From contig CANHAW010000004.1 of assembly GCA_947458675.1 (NCBI GenBank), forward strand, positions 1 through 18,232: DNA of 18,232 bases, written 5' to 3'. Positions 1 through 8,573 of the stretch are shown in pieces; the stretch's first letter is position 1, and each line of letters opens with the position of its first letter. The position numbers and the translations under genes were made by a program. This DNA comes from Beijerinckiaceae bacterium. GTDB lineage: Bacteria; Pseudomonadota; Alphaproteobacteria; Rhizobiales; Beijerinckiaceae. The notes below the pieces were generated by a model. That model ran no database searches and was not told where the DNA came from. It saw nothing but the letters and a program-made list of their open reading frames with translations.

Positions 1-51
1 CAAGCCTCAGCCGCCCTAAACCTCTCCCGACACACAAGAGGGGCTTGAGGC
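1..51 (+). promoter_or_regulatory. Leader before pyrE with competing inverted repeats
   Basis: The first 51 bases hold three short inverted repeats: CAAGCC (1-6) with GGCTTG (42-47), GCCTCA (4-9) with TGAGGC (46-51), and CCTCT (21-25) with AGAGG (37-41). The ribosome-binding stretch of pyrE, AGAGGGG at 37-43, lies inside them, so the stems could hide it. An open frame entering from the left ends at a TAA at 17-19 and may be the tail of an upstream gene; in related bacteria a (p)ppGpp synthetase gene often precedes this cluster, but five codons are too few to tell. The window edge limits interpretation. Confidence 0.25.
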
Positions 52-645
52 ATGACCGAGAACGAGGTTCTGGACGAATTCCGGGCGGCGGGCGCGCTGC
101 TGCAGGGCCATTTCATTCTGACCTCGGGCCTGCGCAGCCCGGTCTTCCTGCAGAAAATGTTTGTCTTCCAGGATCCCAAGCGCACCGAGCGCCTGTGCAA
201 GGCGCTGGCGCAAAAGGTCGAGGCGAAATTCGGCAAGATCGATGTCGTCGTCTCGCCAGCCGTTGGCGGCATTGTGCCGGGCTATGAGACCGCCCGCCAG
301 CTTGGCGCCAAGGCGATTTTCGTCGAGCGCGAGAATGGCAAATTCGCTTTGCGGCGCGGCTTCGAGATCGAGCCGGGCGCCAAGGTCATTACCGTCGAGG
401 ATATTATCACCACGGGCCTGTCGGTGCGCGAAACGCTCGACTCGCTGAAAGAACATCTGACAGGTGGTGCAGAAATCGTCGCCGCTGCCTGTCTCATCGA
501 TCGCTCGGGCGGCAAAGCCGATGTCGGCGTGCCGGTTGTTGCGCTCGCAACCATGGACATTCCCAATTATTCGCCCGACAATTTGCCGCCTGAACTTGCG
601 GCCATGCCGCCGATCAAGCCCGGCAGCCGCGGATTGAAAGCGTAA
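52..645 (+). CDS. pyrE: Orotate phosphoribosyltransferase
   Basis: This cytosolic enzyme joins orotate to PRPP to give orotidine 5'-phosphate, the fifth step of pyrimidine synthesis. The 197-residue length fits the short (Thermus-like) PyrE subfamily. Near the N-terminus is the family segment [13 protein letters not shown] (20-32). The PRPP-binding loop [11 protein letters not shown] spans 112-122, with the acidic pair E116-D117 followed by the TTG phosphate loop. K97 and R101-R102 sit in the region of the flexible catalytic loop. The ATG at 52 follows AGAGGGG at 37-43 by 8 bases. Only 3 bases separate its stop from pdxJ, so the two are surely co-transcribed. I see nothing odd in it. Confidence 0.96.
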   Translation: MTENEVLDEFRAAGALLQGHFILTSGLRSPVFLQKMFVFQDPKRTERLCKALAQKVEAKFGKIDVVVSPAVGGIVPGYETARQLGAKAIFVERENGKFALRRGFEIEPGAKVITVEDIITTGLSVRETLDSLKEHLTGGAEIVAAACLIDRSGGKADVGVPVVALATMDIPNYSPDNLPPELAAMPPIKPGSRGLKA

Positions 646-648
646 AAC

Positions 649-1398
649 ATGGCCGCGCCCCGCCTGCGCCTTGGCGTCAACATCGATCACATTGCCACCG
701 TGCGCAATGCGCGCGGGGGTGCTTTGCCCGATCCGGTGCGCGGCGCATTGCTGGCGATTGAGGCAGGCGCGGATGGCATTACCGCGCATTTGCGCGAAGA
801 TCGCCGCCATATCCGCGATGAGGATATTCGGCGTCTCATTGCGTCCATTTCAAAACCGCTCAATTTCGAAATGGCGGTGACGGATGAAATGATCGCCATT
901 GCGCTGGCAACAAAACCCCATGCCGCCTGTCTCGTGCCGGAAAAGCGCAGCGAGCGCACGACCGAAGGCGGTCTCGATGTGATCGGCGGTCATGACCGCA
1001 TTCGTGAGGCAACGACAAGATTGAAAGCCGCAGGCATTCGCGTGTCGCTGTTTATCGAGCCTTCGGTGGAGGCCTTGCAGGCCGCCGTCTCCATCGGCGC
1101 GCCGGTGGTTGAATTGCATACCGGCTCCTGGTGCGAGGCGGTGACGGAAGGTGCCGCGCAGGCGGAAGATGAATTCGAGCGCATTCGCATTGCCTCTGCC
1201 AAGGCGGCCGAGCTTGGTCTCGAATGCCACGCCGGCCACGGGCTTGATTATGCGACGGCAAAACGCATCGCCGGACTGCCGCAGGTGGTCGAGCTCAATA
1301 TCGGCCATTTCCTGATGGGCGAGGCGATTTTCGTCGGATTGCCGCAGGCCATCGGCCTTATGCGTGCTGCCATGGACGAGGGGCGGGCAGGGGTGTGA
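649..1398 (+). CDS. pdxJ: Pyridoxine 5'-phosphate synthase
   Basis: PdxJ condenses 1-deoxyxylulose 5-phosphate with 3-amino-2-oxopropyl phosphate to form pyridoxine 5'-phosphate, the last ring-forming step of DXP-dependent vitamin B6 synthesis. The 249-residue TIM barrel opens with the hallmark [16 protein letters not shown] (9-24). The expected catalytic residues are present: H47 in ITAHLRED, E74 in NFEMA, and H197 in HAGHGL, matching E. coli H45, E72 and H193. The phosphate-binding end [11 protein letters not shown] (217-227) is intact. It sits between pyrE and acpS with 3 and 1 bases of spacing; pdxJ-acpS pairing is widespread in proteobacteria. Its product PLP is the cofactor of GlyA encoded further along the window. 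Confidence 0.97.
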   Translation: MAAPRLRLGVNIDHIATVRNARGGALPDPVRGALLAIEAGADGITAHLREDRRHIRDEDIRRLIASISKPLNFEMAVTDEMIAIALATKPHAACLVPEKRSERTTEGGLDVIGGHDRIREATTRLKAAGIRVSLFIEPSVEALQAAVSIGAPVVELHTGSWCEAVTEGAAQAEDEFERIRIASAKAAELGLECHAGHGLDYATAKRIAGLPQVVELNIGHFLMGEAIFVGLPQAIGLMRAAMDEGRAGV

Positions 1399-1399
1399 G

Positions 1400-1801
1400 A
1401 TGATCCTCGGCTTCGGCTCCGATCTCTGCGACATTCGCCGGATCGAATCCGCTTTGGCACGCTATGGCGAACGGTTCGCTAAGCGCTGCTTTACCGAGAT
1501 CGAACGGGCGAAATCGGATGGCCGGGCCCAGCGCGCGGCCTCCTATGCCAAGCGTTTTGCCGCCAAAGAGGCCTGCGCCAAAGCTTTGGGAACCGGGTTC
1601 CGACACGGCGTTTTCTTCCATGATATGGGCGTGGTGAACCTGCCCGGCGGCCGGCCGACCCTGGTTCTCACCGGAGGCGCGGCCCGCCGGCTGGCCGAGC
1701 TGACGCCACCGGGTGCGCAGGCGCATATCCATCTGACCCTGACGGATGAATATCCCCTCGCCATGGCTCAGGTCCTGATCGAGGCCCGATTCCCCGTTTA
1801 A
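1400..1801 (+). CDS. acpS: Holo-[acyl-carrier-protein] synthase
   Basis: AcpS moves the 4'-phosphopantetheine arm of CoA onto a serine of acyl carrier protein, making it active for fatty acid synthesis. The 133-residue protein starts [16 protein letters not shown], where D8 is the Mg2+ ligand, and carries [18 protein letters not shown] (49-66) with E57 as the second metal ligand. The C-terminal strand reads [12 protein letters not shown] (112-123), a rhizobial-looking version of the usual segment ending in a His. I chose the ATG at 1400, one base after the pdxJ stop, because the family begins exactly here; an in-frame ATG at 1364 would add 12 residues with no family match and lies inside pdxJ. 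Confidence 0.95.
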   Translation: MILGFGSDLCDIRRIESALARYGERFAKRCFTEIERAKSDGRAQRAASYAKRFAAKEACAKALGTGFRHGVFFHDMGVVNLPGGRPTLVLTGGAARRLAELTPPGAQAHIHLTLTDEYPLAMAQVLIEARFPV

Positions 1802-1866
1802 GGGGGCCGAAAGTCGGGAAAGGGCGGCTAAGTGCAGTGGGTGCGCGCACGCTGATTGTGCCGCAC

Positions 1867-1894
1867 TTGGCGCGCGGGGATGCAATCGCTATAG
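1867..1894 (+). promoter_or_regulatory. Candidate promoter for lepB-rnc-era
   Basis: TTGGCG (1867-1872) and CTATAG (1889-1894) are separated by 16 bases, close to the alphaproteobacterial housekeeping pattern TTGAC-N16/17-CTATAT. They lie in the 160-base gap between acpS and lepB, the only sizeable gap in this part of the run, about 67 bases before the lepB start. This would let lepB, rnc and era be transcribed separately from pyrE-pdxJ-acpS. It rests on motif match and position only. Confidence 0.4.
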
Positions 1895-1961
1895 CTGCCC
1901 CTCTCCTGGGTGCGGTGGCGCCCTTTTGGCCGGTGAGTCGCGGCCCAGAGCGGGAAATTTC

Positions 1962-2744
1962 ATGAGTGGTCCGGTCGGATTGAACGACAAGAAAGCCAAG
2001 CCGCAAGAAGGCGGTATCGGCGAGACGATCAAAGTGGTCGTTCAGGCGCTGTTGATCGCGCTTGTCATCCGCACGCTCTTTTTCCAGCCCTTCAATATTC
2101 CCTCGGGCTCGCTCATTCCCACGCTGCTGATCGGCGATTATCTTTTCGTGTCGAAATACAGCTACGGCTATTCGAAATATTCGGTGCCCTTTGCGCCGCC
2201 CATTATTCCCGGCCGGATTCTGGCGTCGGAGCCCAAGCGCGGCGACATTGCCGTCTTCAAACTGCCGCGCGATGGTTCGACCGATTATATCAAGCGCGTG
2301 ATCGGCATGCCCGGCGACAAAGTCCAGATGGTTCAGGGACGTCTTGTCATCAACGGGCAGGTGGTGCCGCGCGAGCCCGTGGAAAAAATTATCACGCGCA
2401 ATGCCTTCGGTCGCGAAGCGCCCGTTGCAACCTATCGCGAGACATTGCCCGGCGGCACGTCGCATCTCATCATCGAGCGCGACGGCGACACGGGTTATTA
2501 CGACAATACAAAAGTGTTCGAAGTGCCCGCCGGCCATTATTTCATGATGGGCGACAATCGCGACAATTCCACCGACTCGCGCGTCGGTGCGGATGAGGGT
2601 GGCGTCGGCCCCGTGCCGTTCGAGAATTTTGTCGGTCGCGCTGAAATCATCTTCTTCTCGGTCGATGAAGGCGAGGCCGGCTGGCAATTCTGGAAATGGC
2701 CCTGGACCGTGCGCTGGGGACGTCTCTTCCAGCCGGTGCGCTGA
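1962..2744 (+). CDS. lepB: Signal peptidase I
   Basis: LepB is the membrane-bound leader peptidase that cuts signal peptides from Sec- and Tat-exported proteins. The 260-residue protein has one N-terminal membrane helix at about 23-40, then the catalytic-serine box IPSGSLIPTLLIGDYLFVSK (46-65) with S50 as nucleophile. The general base is K111 in DYIKRVIGMPGD, and the conserved GDNRDNSTDSR box follows near the C-terminal third. The stretch SKYSYGYSK after box B is typical of alphaproteobacterial enzymes. The residue after the nucleophile is Leu where most family members have Met. I chose the ATG at 1962; an in-frame TTG at 1926 would add a 12-residue stretch that looks non-coding. The stop overlaps the rnc start by one base. 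Confidence 0.96.
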   Translation: MSGPVGLNDKKAKPQEGGIGETIKVVVQALLIALVIRTLFFQPFNIPSGSLIPTLLIGDYLFVSKYSYGYSKYSVPFAPPIIPGRILASEPKRGDIAVFKLPRDGSTDYIKRVIGMPGDKVQMVQGRLVINGQVVPREPVEKIITRNAFGREAPVATYRETLPGGTSHLIIERDGDTGYYDNTKVFEVPAGHYFMMGDNRDNSTDSRVGADEGGVGPVPFENFVGRAEIIFFSVDEGEAGWQFWKWPWTVRWGRLFQPVR

Positions 2745-3472
2745 TGGCGCGTTTGGTCAAGCCACCGCTTGCCGAACTTGAAGCGGCGATCGGTCATGCT
2801 TTTGCGGACCCAAAATTGCTCGCTCGCGCTTTGACGCATGTCAGCGCCGTGCAAGCCGATGCACAAAGAAGCGAAACCTACCAGCGGCTCGAGTTTCTCG
2901 GCGACCGCGTTTTGGGGCTTGCCGTATCGGACATGCTTTTTGCAGCTTTTCCCGATGCAGCCGAGGGTGAATTGTCGCGCCGCCTCGCCGACCTCGTGCG
3001 CAAGGAGAGCTGTGCCGAAGTCGCCAGTGAATGGGGCGTGGGGCCTCATATCAAACTGGGCGATGGTGAGGCGCAGACAGGCGGGCGCAAGAAAATTGCG
3101 ATCCTCGGCGATATTTGCGAAGCGCTCATCGGCGCTGTCTTTCTCGATGCCGGTTTCGATGCTGCGCGTCTTGTTGTGGCAAAAGCCTGGACGGCACGCA
3201 TGCAGGCGCCCCGTCGTCCCTTGCGCGATCCCAAAACGGCTTTGCAGGAATGGGCGCAGGCGCGCGGCAAGCCGACGCCGCTCTATCGTGAACTTTCGCG
3301 CACCGGCCCCGCCCATTCGCCCGTCTTCACCATTGCGGTCGAGATCGAAGGCATGGAAAGCGCGCAGGCCGACGGCTCATCGAAACGTATCGCGGAACAA
3401 TCCGCTGCGCAGGCCTTTCTCATCCGTGAAGGTGTCTGGGCGACAAAGGACAAGGCGCAGGCTGACACATGA
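2744..3472 (+). CDS. rnc: Ribonuclease III
   Basis: RNase III cuts double-stranded RNA and processes rRNA precursors and structured mRNAs. The 242-residue protein has the usual two parts. The nuclease domain carries RLEFLGDRVLGLA (48-60) with E50 and D54, and GDICEALIGAVFLDAG (122-137) with D123 and E126; these match the catalytic acidic residues. The double-stranded RNA-binding domain starts near DPKTALQEWAQ and ends SAAQAFLIREG. Residue 47 is Gln where E. coli has Glu38. The ATG at 2744 overlaps the lepB stop (TGATG), and the end overlaps era (ATGA), so lepB, rnc and era look translationally coupled. An in-frame upstream ATG at 2696 lies within lepB and adds no family sequence. Confidence 0.96.
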   Translation: MARLVKPPLAELEAAIGHAFADPKLLARALTHVSAVQADAQRSETYQRLEFLGDRVLGLAVSDMLFAAFPDAAEGELSRRLADLVRKESCAEVASEWGVGPHIKLGDGEAQTGGRKKIAILGDICEALIGAVFLDAGFDAARLVVAKAWTARMQAPRRPLRDPKTALQEWAQARGKPTPLYRELSRTGPAHSPVFTIAVEIEGMESAQADGSSKRIAEQSAAQAFLIREGVWATKDKAQADT

Positions 3473-4377
3473 GCGAAGCTGAAAACACGCGCTGCGGATT
3501 TGTTGCGCTGATTGGCGCGCCAAATGCCGGCAAATCGACGCTGATGAACGCACTTGTCGGTGCAAAGGTGACCATCGTCTCGCGCAAGGTGCAAACAACG
3601 CGCGCTCTGGTACGCGGCATTGCGCTTGAGGGCGATGCGCAAATCATCTTCGTCGATACGCCAGGCATTTTTGCGCCCAAGCGTCGGCTCGACCGCGCCA
3701 TGGTCACCTCGGCCTGGGGCGGGGCAGGCGATGCCGATGTCATCGCTCTGCTGGTCGATGTGCGCAAAGGCATCACCGAAGAGGTTGAGGCCATTCTGGA
3801 AAAATTGCCTGCCGCGCGCGCGCCGAAAGTTCTGGTCTTGAACAAGGTCGATTCCATTGACCGGCCGCGGCTTTTAAAACTCGCAGCTGATCTCAATGCC
3901 AAGGGCCAGTTTGCTGAAACATTCATGATCTCCGCGCTCAAGGGCGATGGTCTCGATGTCTTGCGGCAAAAGCTTGCCGGCATGATGAAGCCCGGTCCCT
4001 GGCTCTATCCGGAAGATCAGGTTTCCGATGCGCCCTTGCGCTCCTTGGCGGCCGAAATCACCCGCGAAAAATTATTCGAGCGCCTGCACGATGAATTGCC
4101 CTATGAATCCACGGTCGAGACCGAATTGTGGAAAGAGCAGCCCGATGGTTCGGCGCGTGTCGAACAGACAATCTTTGTGGCGCGCGAGGGGCAGAAGAAA
4201 ATCGTCATCGGCGATGGCGGGCGCACGATCAAGGCCATTGGCACCGCCGCGCGCAAGGAAATCATGGAAGCGGCCGAGACGAAAATCCATCTCTTCCTCT
4301 TTGTGAAAGTGCGCGAGAATTGGAGCGACGATCCCGAACGCTATCGCCAGATGGGACTCGATTATCCACGGGAATGA
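3469..4377 (+). CDS. era: GTPase Era, small-subunit assembly factor
   Basis: Era is a GTPase that binds the 3' end of 16S rRNA and checks 30S subunit assembly. The 302-residue protein has all GTPase boxes: G1 GAPNAGKST (16-24), a Thr in the switch segment QTTR (42-45), G3 DTPG (63-66), G4 NKVD (125-128) and a G5-like SALKGDG. The C-terminal KH domain shows VIGDGGRTIKAIG, the GxxG loop that contacts RNA, and the protein ends with the usual LDYPRE-like tail. It overlaps the rnc stop by 4 bases; the rnc-era pair is one of the best conserved in bacteria and couples rRNA cutting with subunit assembly. Confidence 0.97.
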   Translation: MSEAENTRCGFVALIGAPNAGKSTLMNALVGAKVTIVSRKVQTTRALVRGIALEGDAQIIFVDTPGIFAPKRRLDRAMVTSAWGGAGDADVIALLVDVRKGITEEVEAILEKLPAARAPKVLVLNKVDSIDRPRLLKLAADLNAKGQFAETFMISALKGDGLDVLRQKLAGMMKPGPWLYPEDQVSDAPLRSLAAEITREKLFERLHDELPYESTVETELWKEQPDGSARVEQTIFVAREGQKKIVIGDGGRTIKAIGTAARKEIMEAAETKIHLFLFVKVRENWSDDPERYRQMGLDYPRE

Positions 4378-4389
4378 CGGGGGCTCTGC

Positions 4390-4629
4390 ATGTCTGCTTC
4401 TCCACTCAACCTGCGCAAGCGCTTTACCGCCTATCGCTTTCTCACCGGGCCTGACGATGCCGCCTTCTGCCATCGCGTGACTGAGGCCATCAACAATGGC
4501 TGGTCGCTCTACGGCCCGCCGACGCTGACCTTCGATCCGGCACAAGGCCGCGCAATTTGCGGTCAGGCAATCACCAAGGATGTCGAGGGCGTCGATTACA
4601 CTCCCGATCTGAAGCTGGGCGAATTGTGA
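4390..4629 (+). CDS. Small DUF1737-family protein
   Basis: This 79-residue protein begins 12 bases after the era stop. The middle reads AYRFLTGPDDAAFCHRV, then NNGWSLYGPPTL and ICGQAITK, which together match what I know of the DUF1737 pattern (a Tyr-x-hydrophobic start, then Phe-Cys-x-x-Val, Gly-Trp-x-Leu-x-Gly-x-Pro and a final Gly-Gln-Ala). No function is established for the family. There is no signal peptide or membrane helix, so it is probably cytosolic. Position between era and recO suggests co-transcription with them but not a role. The start ATG has a modest GGGG ribosome site. Confidence 0.8.
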   Translation: MSASPLNLRKRFTAYRFLTGPDDAAFCHRVTEAINNGWSLYGPPTLTFDPAQGRAICGQAITKDVEGVDYTPDLKLGEL

Positions 4630-4666
4630 CAAACGCATCGTCATTGCCGGCGATGCGCGCAATGGC

Positions 4667-4672
4667 GGGGAG
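4667..4672 (+). promoter_or_regulatory. Ribosome binding site that fixes a GTG start for recO
   Basis: GGGGAG lies 8 bases before the GTG at 4681. The ATG at 4674 is out of frame with recO, and no in-frame ATG lies nearby, so this site supports the GTG. Confidence 0.6.
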
Positions 4673-4680
4673 AATGTGTC

Positions 4681-5397
4681 GTGGAATGGCGCGATGAAGC
4701 TCTGGTGATCGGCGTCCGCCGCCATGGCGAGGGCAGCGTCATTGCGGAATTGATGACGCGCGCGCATGGCCGCCACCTGGGCCTTGTCCGTTCCGGACGC
4801 TCACGCAGCATGCAGCCCGTTCTGCAGCCGGGCAATAGTGTCGATGCAAGCTGGCGTGCGCGGATCGAGGAGCATTTGGGGCTCTATTCGATCGAGGCTT
4901 TGCGTCTGCGCACATCCGATCTGATGTCCTCATCGCAGGCCTTGCATGGCATTGGGCTCGTCAGCGCGCTCTTGCGCCTGCTGCCCGAGCGCGAGCCTCA
5001 TGCCGGGCTCTATGAGATGGCGCAGATTATCGTCGAGCGTCTGCATGAGCCCTCCATTGCGCCGGCACTTCTGGTGCGTTTCGAAATGGCTCTTCTCGTC
5101 GGTCTGGGTTTCGGCCTCGATCTGAGCGAATGTGCGGCCATGGGGGCGCGCGAGGATCTCGTCTATGTCTCGCCGAAATCGGGCCGTGCCGTCTCGCGCA
5201 CGGCCGGTGCGCCATGGGCTGAGCGCCTGCTGCCGCTGCCCGATTTTCTCAATCGCGACGATCCGCTGGCCGATGTGGCGCTTGATTGCGTGCGCGAAGG
5301 TTTTCGCCTGACGGGCTATTTTCTCGAGCGCGATATTTTTACCCCGCGCGGCACGTCCATGCCGGAGGCGCGCCCCGCCTATCTGGCCTCCCTCTGA
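4681..5397 (+). CDS. recO: DNA repair protein RecO
   Basis: RecO works with RecR (and RecF) to load RecA on SSB-coated DNA during gap repair. The 238-residue product starts MEWRDEALVIGVRRHGEGS, the usual RecO N-terminal OB-fold opening. A helical middle follows, then LGFGLDLSECA and LVYVSPKSGRAVS, the alphaproteobacterial form of the C-terminal region. The four-cysteine zinc site known in some RecO proteins (such as that of Deinococcus) is absent; only a single Cys is seen at that place, as in E. coli-type proteins. The GTG start is backed by GGGGAG 8 bases upstream. The era-recO order is common in proteobacteria, here with the DUF1737 gene in between. Confidence 0.94.
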   Translation: MEWRDEALVIGVRRHGEGSVIAELMTRAHGRHLGLVRSGRSRSMQPVLQPGNSVDASWRARIEEHLGLYSIEALRLRTSDLMSSSQALHGIGLVSALLRLLPEREPHAGLYEMAQIIVERLHEPSIAPALLVRFEMALLVGLGFGLDLSECAAMGAREDLVYVSPKSGRAVSRTAGAPWAERLLPLPDFLNRDDPLADVALDCVREGFRLTGYFLERDIFTPRGTSMPEARPAYLASL

Positions 5398-5478
5398 CGC
5401 CTGGGCGCCCCGGAATGGCGGTGGACGGGACAAAAAGGGAACTTGCGAGCCCGCAGCCCATGCTTTAACCCCGGGGCC

Positions 5479-7722
5479 ATGGCAAAGACCGTCACGCCGC
5501 CGGCGCCGCCGGCCGATCCCGATCCGATCAATCTGCGCGATGCGCTCGAAGAGCGTTATCTCGCTTATGCGCTGTCCACGATCATGGGCCGCGCACTCCC
5601 CGATGCGCGCGACGGGCTGAAGCCTGTGCATCGGCGCATTCTCTATGGAATGCATATTCTCAAGCTCGATCCGGGCACGGCTTTCAAGAAATGCGCAAAG
5701 ATCGTCGGCGATGTGATGGGTTCGTTCCATCCCCATGGCGATCAGGCGATTTATGATGCGCTGGTGCGCCTCGCCCAGGATTTCTCCTCGCGCTATCCGC
5801 TGATCGAAGGGCAGGGCAATTTCGGCAATATCGATGGCGATAGCGCAGCTGCCTATCGTTACACCGAAGCGCGCATGACGGATGCGGCGCGCATGCTGCT
5901 TGAAGGCATCAACGAAGATGCCATCGACTTCCGCGAGAATTATTCCGGCGATCAGAAAGAGCCGATCGTTCTGCCTTCCGCCTATCCGAACCTTCTCGCC
6001 AATGGCGCGCAAGGCATTGCGGTGGGCATGGCGACATCGATCCCCCCGCATAATGCCGGAGAGCTTTGCGATGCGGCGCTTTATCTCGTCGCCCATCCGC
6101 GCGCCACGACCGACCAATTGCTGAATTTCGTCCCCGGACCCGATTTCCCGACCGGCGGCATTGTCATCGACAGCGCCGAATCCATTGCCGAAACCTATCG
6201 CGCCGGGCGCGGCTCTTTCCGTGTGCGCGCCAAATGGCACAAGGAGGAGGGCAATCGCGGCACTTGGGTGGCGGTTGTTACTGAGATTCCCTATGGCGTG
6301 CAGAAATCGCGTTTGATCGAGAAAGTGGCGGAGCTTCTCAACGAGAAGAAACTGCCCATGCTCGGCGATATTCGCGATGAATCGGCCGAAGATGTGCGCA
6401 TCGTGCTCGAGCCGCGCGCACGCACCATCGATCCGGTGGTGATGATGGAAAGCATGTTCCGCAACACCGAACTGGAATCGCGCTTTTCGGTGAATATGAA
6501 CGTGCTCGTCGATGGCGTCGTGCCGCGCGTGGTCTCGCTTGCCGAAGCGCTGAAACAATGGCTCGATCATCGCCGCGACGTCTTGCTGCGTCGCTCGCGC
6601 CATCGGCTTGGCGAGATCGATCACCGGCTGGAAGTTCTGGCCGGCATGCTGGTCGTCTTCCTCAACCTCGATGAGGTGATCCGCATCATTCGCGAAGAGG
6701 ATGAGCCGAAGGACGCTTTGAAGGCACGGTTCAAATTGTCCGATGTCCAGGCCAATTACATTCTGGACACGCGCCTGCGTTCGCTGCGACGCCTGGAAGA
6801 AATGGAATTGCGCAAGGAAAATGACGCGCTGTCCAAGGAAAAGCAGGAAATCGAGGAATTGCTCGGCGACGAAAGCCGGCAATGGAAGGCCATCGCCTGG
6901 CAGATCCGCGAGGCGAAGAAGAGGCTTTCGGTCGACGGGCTTGGCAAGCGCCGCACACAATTTGAGACGGCCCCTGAAGGCGCTGCTCTCGAATTGGAAG
7001 AGGCGATGATCGAGCGTGAGCCTGTGACGCTGGTTCTCTCAGAAAAGGGCTGGATCCGCACGCTCAAGGGACATGTTGCGGATCTGTCGGCGCTGCAATT
7101 CAAAGGCGACGATACGCTGAAGACCTCATTCTTGACCGAGACCACGGCCAAAATTCTTCTGCTCGCGACCAACGGCAAGGTCTTTACGCTCGATGTCGGC
7201 AAATTGCCGGGCGGGCGCGGCTTTGGCGAGCCGGTGCGCTTGATGTCGGATATTGACGAGGGCGAGGATATTGTCTGCGTCATGCCCTATACGGCCGGGC
7301 AGAAAATGCTGATCGTCGCCAGCGATGGTCGCGGCTTCGTCGTCAATCAGGATGAGATGCTGTCTTCCACGCGCAAGGGCCGCGCGGTTCTCAACATCGA
7401 TGCGCCCGAGAAGGCGCGCGTTCTTGTGCCGGCCGATGGCGATCATGTCGCCACCATCGGCGAGAATCGCAAAGTGCTGATCTTCAAACTTGCCGAGATC
7501 CCTGAAATGGCGCGCGGCAAGGGCGTGAAGCTGCAGAAATACAAGGATGCAGGCATTGCCGATGCGCGTGTCTTCACCCTGAAAGAAGGGCTTTCCTGGA
7601 CGGATTCAGCGGGGCGCAATTTCATCGTGCCCAAAGTCGAGCTGAAGGACTGGATCGGCACAAGATCGGATGCCGGCCGTCTGCCGCCGAAGGGTTTCCC
7701 GAAAAACAACAAGTTCGGTTGA
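5479..7722 (+). CDS. parC: DNA topoisomerase IV subunit A
   Basis: ParC is the DNA-cutting subunit of topoisomerase IV, which works with ParE to unlink daughter chromosomes. The 747-residue protein starts near [20 protein letters not shown] and has [14 protein letters not shown], then the quinolone region around [16 protein letters not shown] (84-99), and [11 protein letters not shown] with Y128 as the active-site tyrosine. The C-terminal third is a degenerate beta-propeller with no clear GyrA box, and the length is well under the roughly 900 residues of rhizobial GyrA, so ParC is favoured over GyrA. The residue matching Ser80/83 of E. coli ParC/GyrA is Gln89. I chose the ATG at 5479, preceded by GGGG; an in-frame TTG at 5443 would add 12 unlikely residues. 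Confidence 0.93.
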   Translation: MAKTVTPPAPPADPDPINLRDALEERYLAYALSTIMGRALPDARDGLKPVHRRILYGMHILKLDPGTAFKKCAKIVGDVMGSFHPHGDQAIYDALVRLAQDFSSRYPLIEGQGNFGNIDGDSAAAYRYTEARMTDAARMLLEGINEDAIDFRENYSGDQKEPIVLPSAYPNLLANGAQGIAVGMATSIPPHNAGELCDAALYLVAHPRATTDQLLNFVPGPDFPTGGIVIDSAESIAETYRAGRGSFRVRAKWHKEEGNRGTWVAVVTEIPYGVQKSRLIEKVAELLNEKKLPMLGDIRDESAEDVRIVLEPRARTIDPVVMMESMFRNTELESRFSVNMNVLVDGVVPRVVSLAEALKQWLDHRRDVLLRRSRHRLGEIDHRLEVLAGMLVVFLNLDEVIRIIREEDEPKDALKARFKLSDVQANYILDTRLRSLRRLEEMELRKENDALSKEKQEIEELLGDESRQWKAIAWQIREAKKRLSVDGLGKRRTQFETAPEGAALELEEAMIEREPVTLVLSEKGWIRTLKGHVADLSALQFKGDDTLKTSFLTETTAKILLLATNGKVFTLDVGKLPGGRGFGEPVRLMSDIDEGEDIVCVMPYTAGQKMLIVASDGRGFVVNQDEMLSSTRKGRAVLNIDAPEKARVLVPADGDHVATIGENRKVLIFKLAEIPEMARGKGVKLQKYKDAGIADARVFTLKEGLSWTDSAGRNFIVPKVELKDWIGTRSDAGRLPPKGFPKNNKFG

Positions 7723-7731
7723 GCTTGTTTC

Positions 7732-7750
7732 CCTCTCCCCTCGGGAGAGG
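7732..7750. terminator. Hairpin between convergent parC and bpt
   Basis: CCTCTCCC (7732-7739) and GGGAGAGG (7743-7750) form a perfect 8-base stem with a 3-base loop in the 49-base gap between two converging genes. No run of T follows on either strand, so it is not a classical intrinsic terminator; it may protect or end both transcripts. The same kind of CCTCTCCC/GGGAGAGG element is common between genes in rhizobial genomes, so it may be one copy of a dispersed repeat. Confidence 0.5.
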
Positions 7751-7771
7751 CGGGCGCAGGGAGATCGCGTC

Positions 7772-8518
7772 TTACTCGACGCGCTCCCAGCCGTTCATGC
7801 CAAGCCGCTCCTGCGGCAGGTAGCGCGCCTTATAGGCCATTTTGCGCGATCCCTCGACCCAATAGCCGAGATAGACATGCGGCAGGCCCAGTTTGCGCGC
7901 GCGCTCGATATGTTCGAGGATCATGAATGTTCCCAGCGATCTTTCCTGCTCGCCGACATCGTAGAAGGAATAGACCATCGACAGGCCGTCGACGAGAATG
8001 TCGCTCAGGCAGACGCCCATGAGCGGGCCTTCGCCGCGCCCTGTCAGGAAGGAATCGATATTGCGTCGGCGATATTCGACAATGCGCGTATCGACATGGC
8101 TGTCTTCGATCATCATCGAATAATCGAGCACGCTCATATCGGCCATGCCGCCATCGGAATGGCGTGAATCGAGATAGGCACGAAAGAGCGAATATTGTTC
8201 CGATGTCGGCTCGGGCGTCCGCACATGGCCGATCAGATCGGCATTGTCCTCAAGCACGCGTCGCATGTTGCGGGAGGGAACAAAGTCGCGCACCTTCACG
8301 CGCACGGAAACGCAAGCACGGCATTCTTCACAGGCGGGCCTGTAGGCGATGGTCTGCGATCGACGAAAGCCTGATTGTGTCAGCGTGTCATTGAGACCGC
8401 TGGCGCGCTTGCCGATGAGATGGGTAAAAACCTTCCGTTCTTCCCGGCCTTCAATGTAAGGGCAGGGGGCTGGAGAGGTTAGATAGAACTGCGGGGCGTC
8501 GCGCGGTTCTCTCGTCAC
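7772..8518 (-). CDS. bpt: Aspartate/glutamate leucyltransferase (N-end rule)
   Basis: Bpt moves Leu from Leu-tRNA onto proteins that begin with Asp or Glu, tagging them for ClpAP. Older annotations call this family arginyltransferase (ATE). The 248-residue product has [13 protein letters not shown] (19-31), then [19 protein letters not shown] (51-69) with Cys 63, 66 and 69, and the C-terminal [16 protein letters not shown] (218-233), all family landmarks. The start is GTG; the family begins right here and no other start lies close. It follows the RDD gene by 55 bases on the same strand, so they are probably co-transcribed. Function within the Leu/Arg question rests on family knowledge. Confidence 0.93.
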   Translation of the reverse strand: MTREPRDAPQFYLTSPAPCPYIEGREERKVFTHLIGKRASGLNDTLTQSGFRRSQTIAYRPACEECRACVSVRVKVRDFVPSRNMRRVLEDNADLIGHVRTPEPTSEQYSLFRAYLDSRHSDGGMADMSVLDYSMMIEDSHVDTRIVEYRRRNIDSFLTGRGEGPLMGVCLSDILVDGLSMVYSFYDVGEQERSLGTFMILEHIERARKLGLPHVYLGYWVEGSRKMAYKARYLPQERLGMNGWERVE

Positions 8519-8573
8519 GCAGGCAAATCTCCGACCGCAGCGGCGGGCGGCACCGCGCCTTTACTTTGATGCA

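Noticed and set aside
16..810. A 264-codon open frame on the minus strand
   Set aside because: Shadow of pyrE and pdxJ, with no domain.
5469..5476. CCCCGGGG palindrome at the parC ribosome site
   Set aside because: Eight bases of G and C in a GC-rich genome are likely by chance; no wider stem forms.
4930..6960. A 676-codon open frame on the minus strand
   Set aside because: It lies opposite recO and parC in high-GC DNA, shows no recognisable domain, and both plus-strand genes are firmly identified. Long antisense frames are expected from codon bias.
7732..7750. CRISPR or mobile-element repeat
   Set aside because: Only a single hairpin is present, with no array, transposase or flanking duplication.
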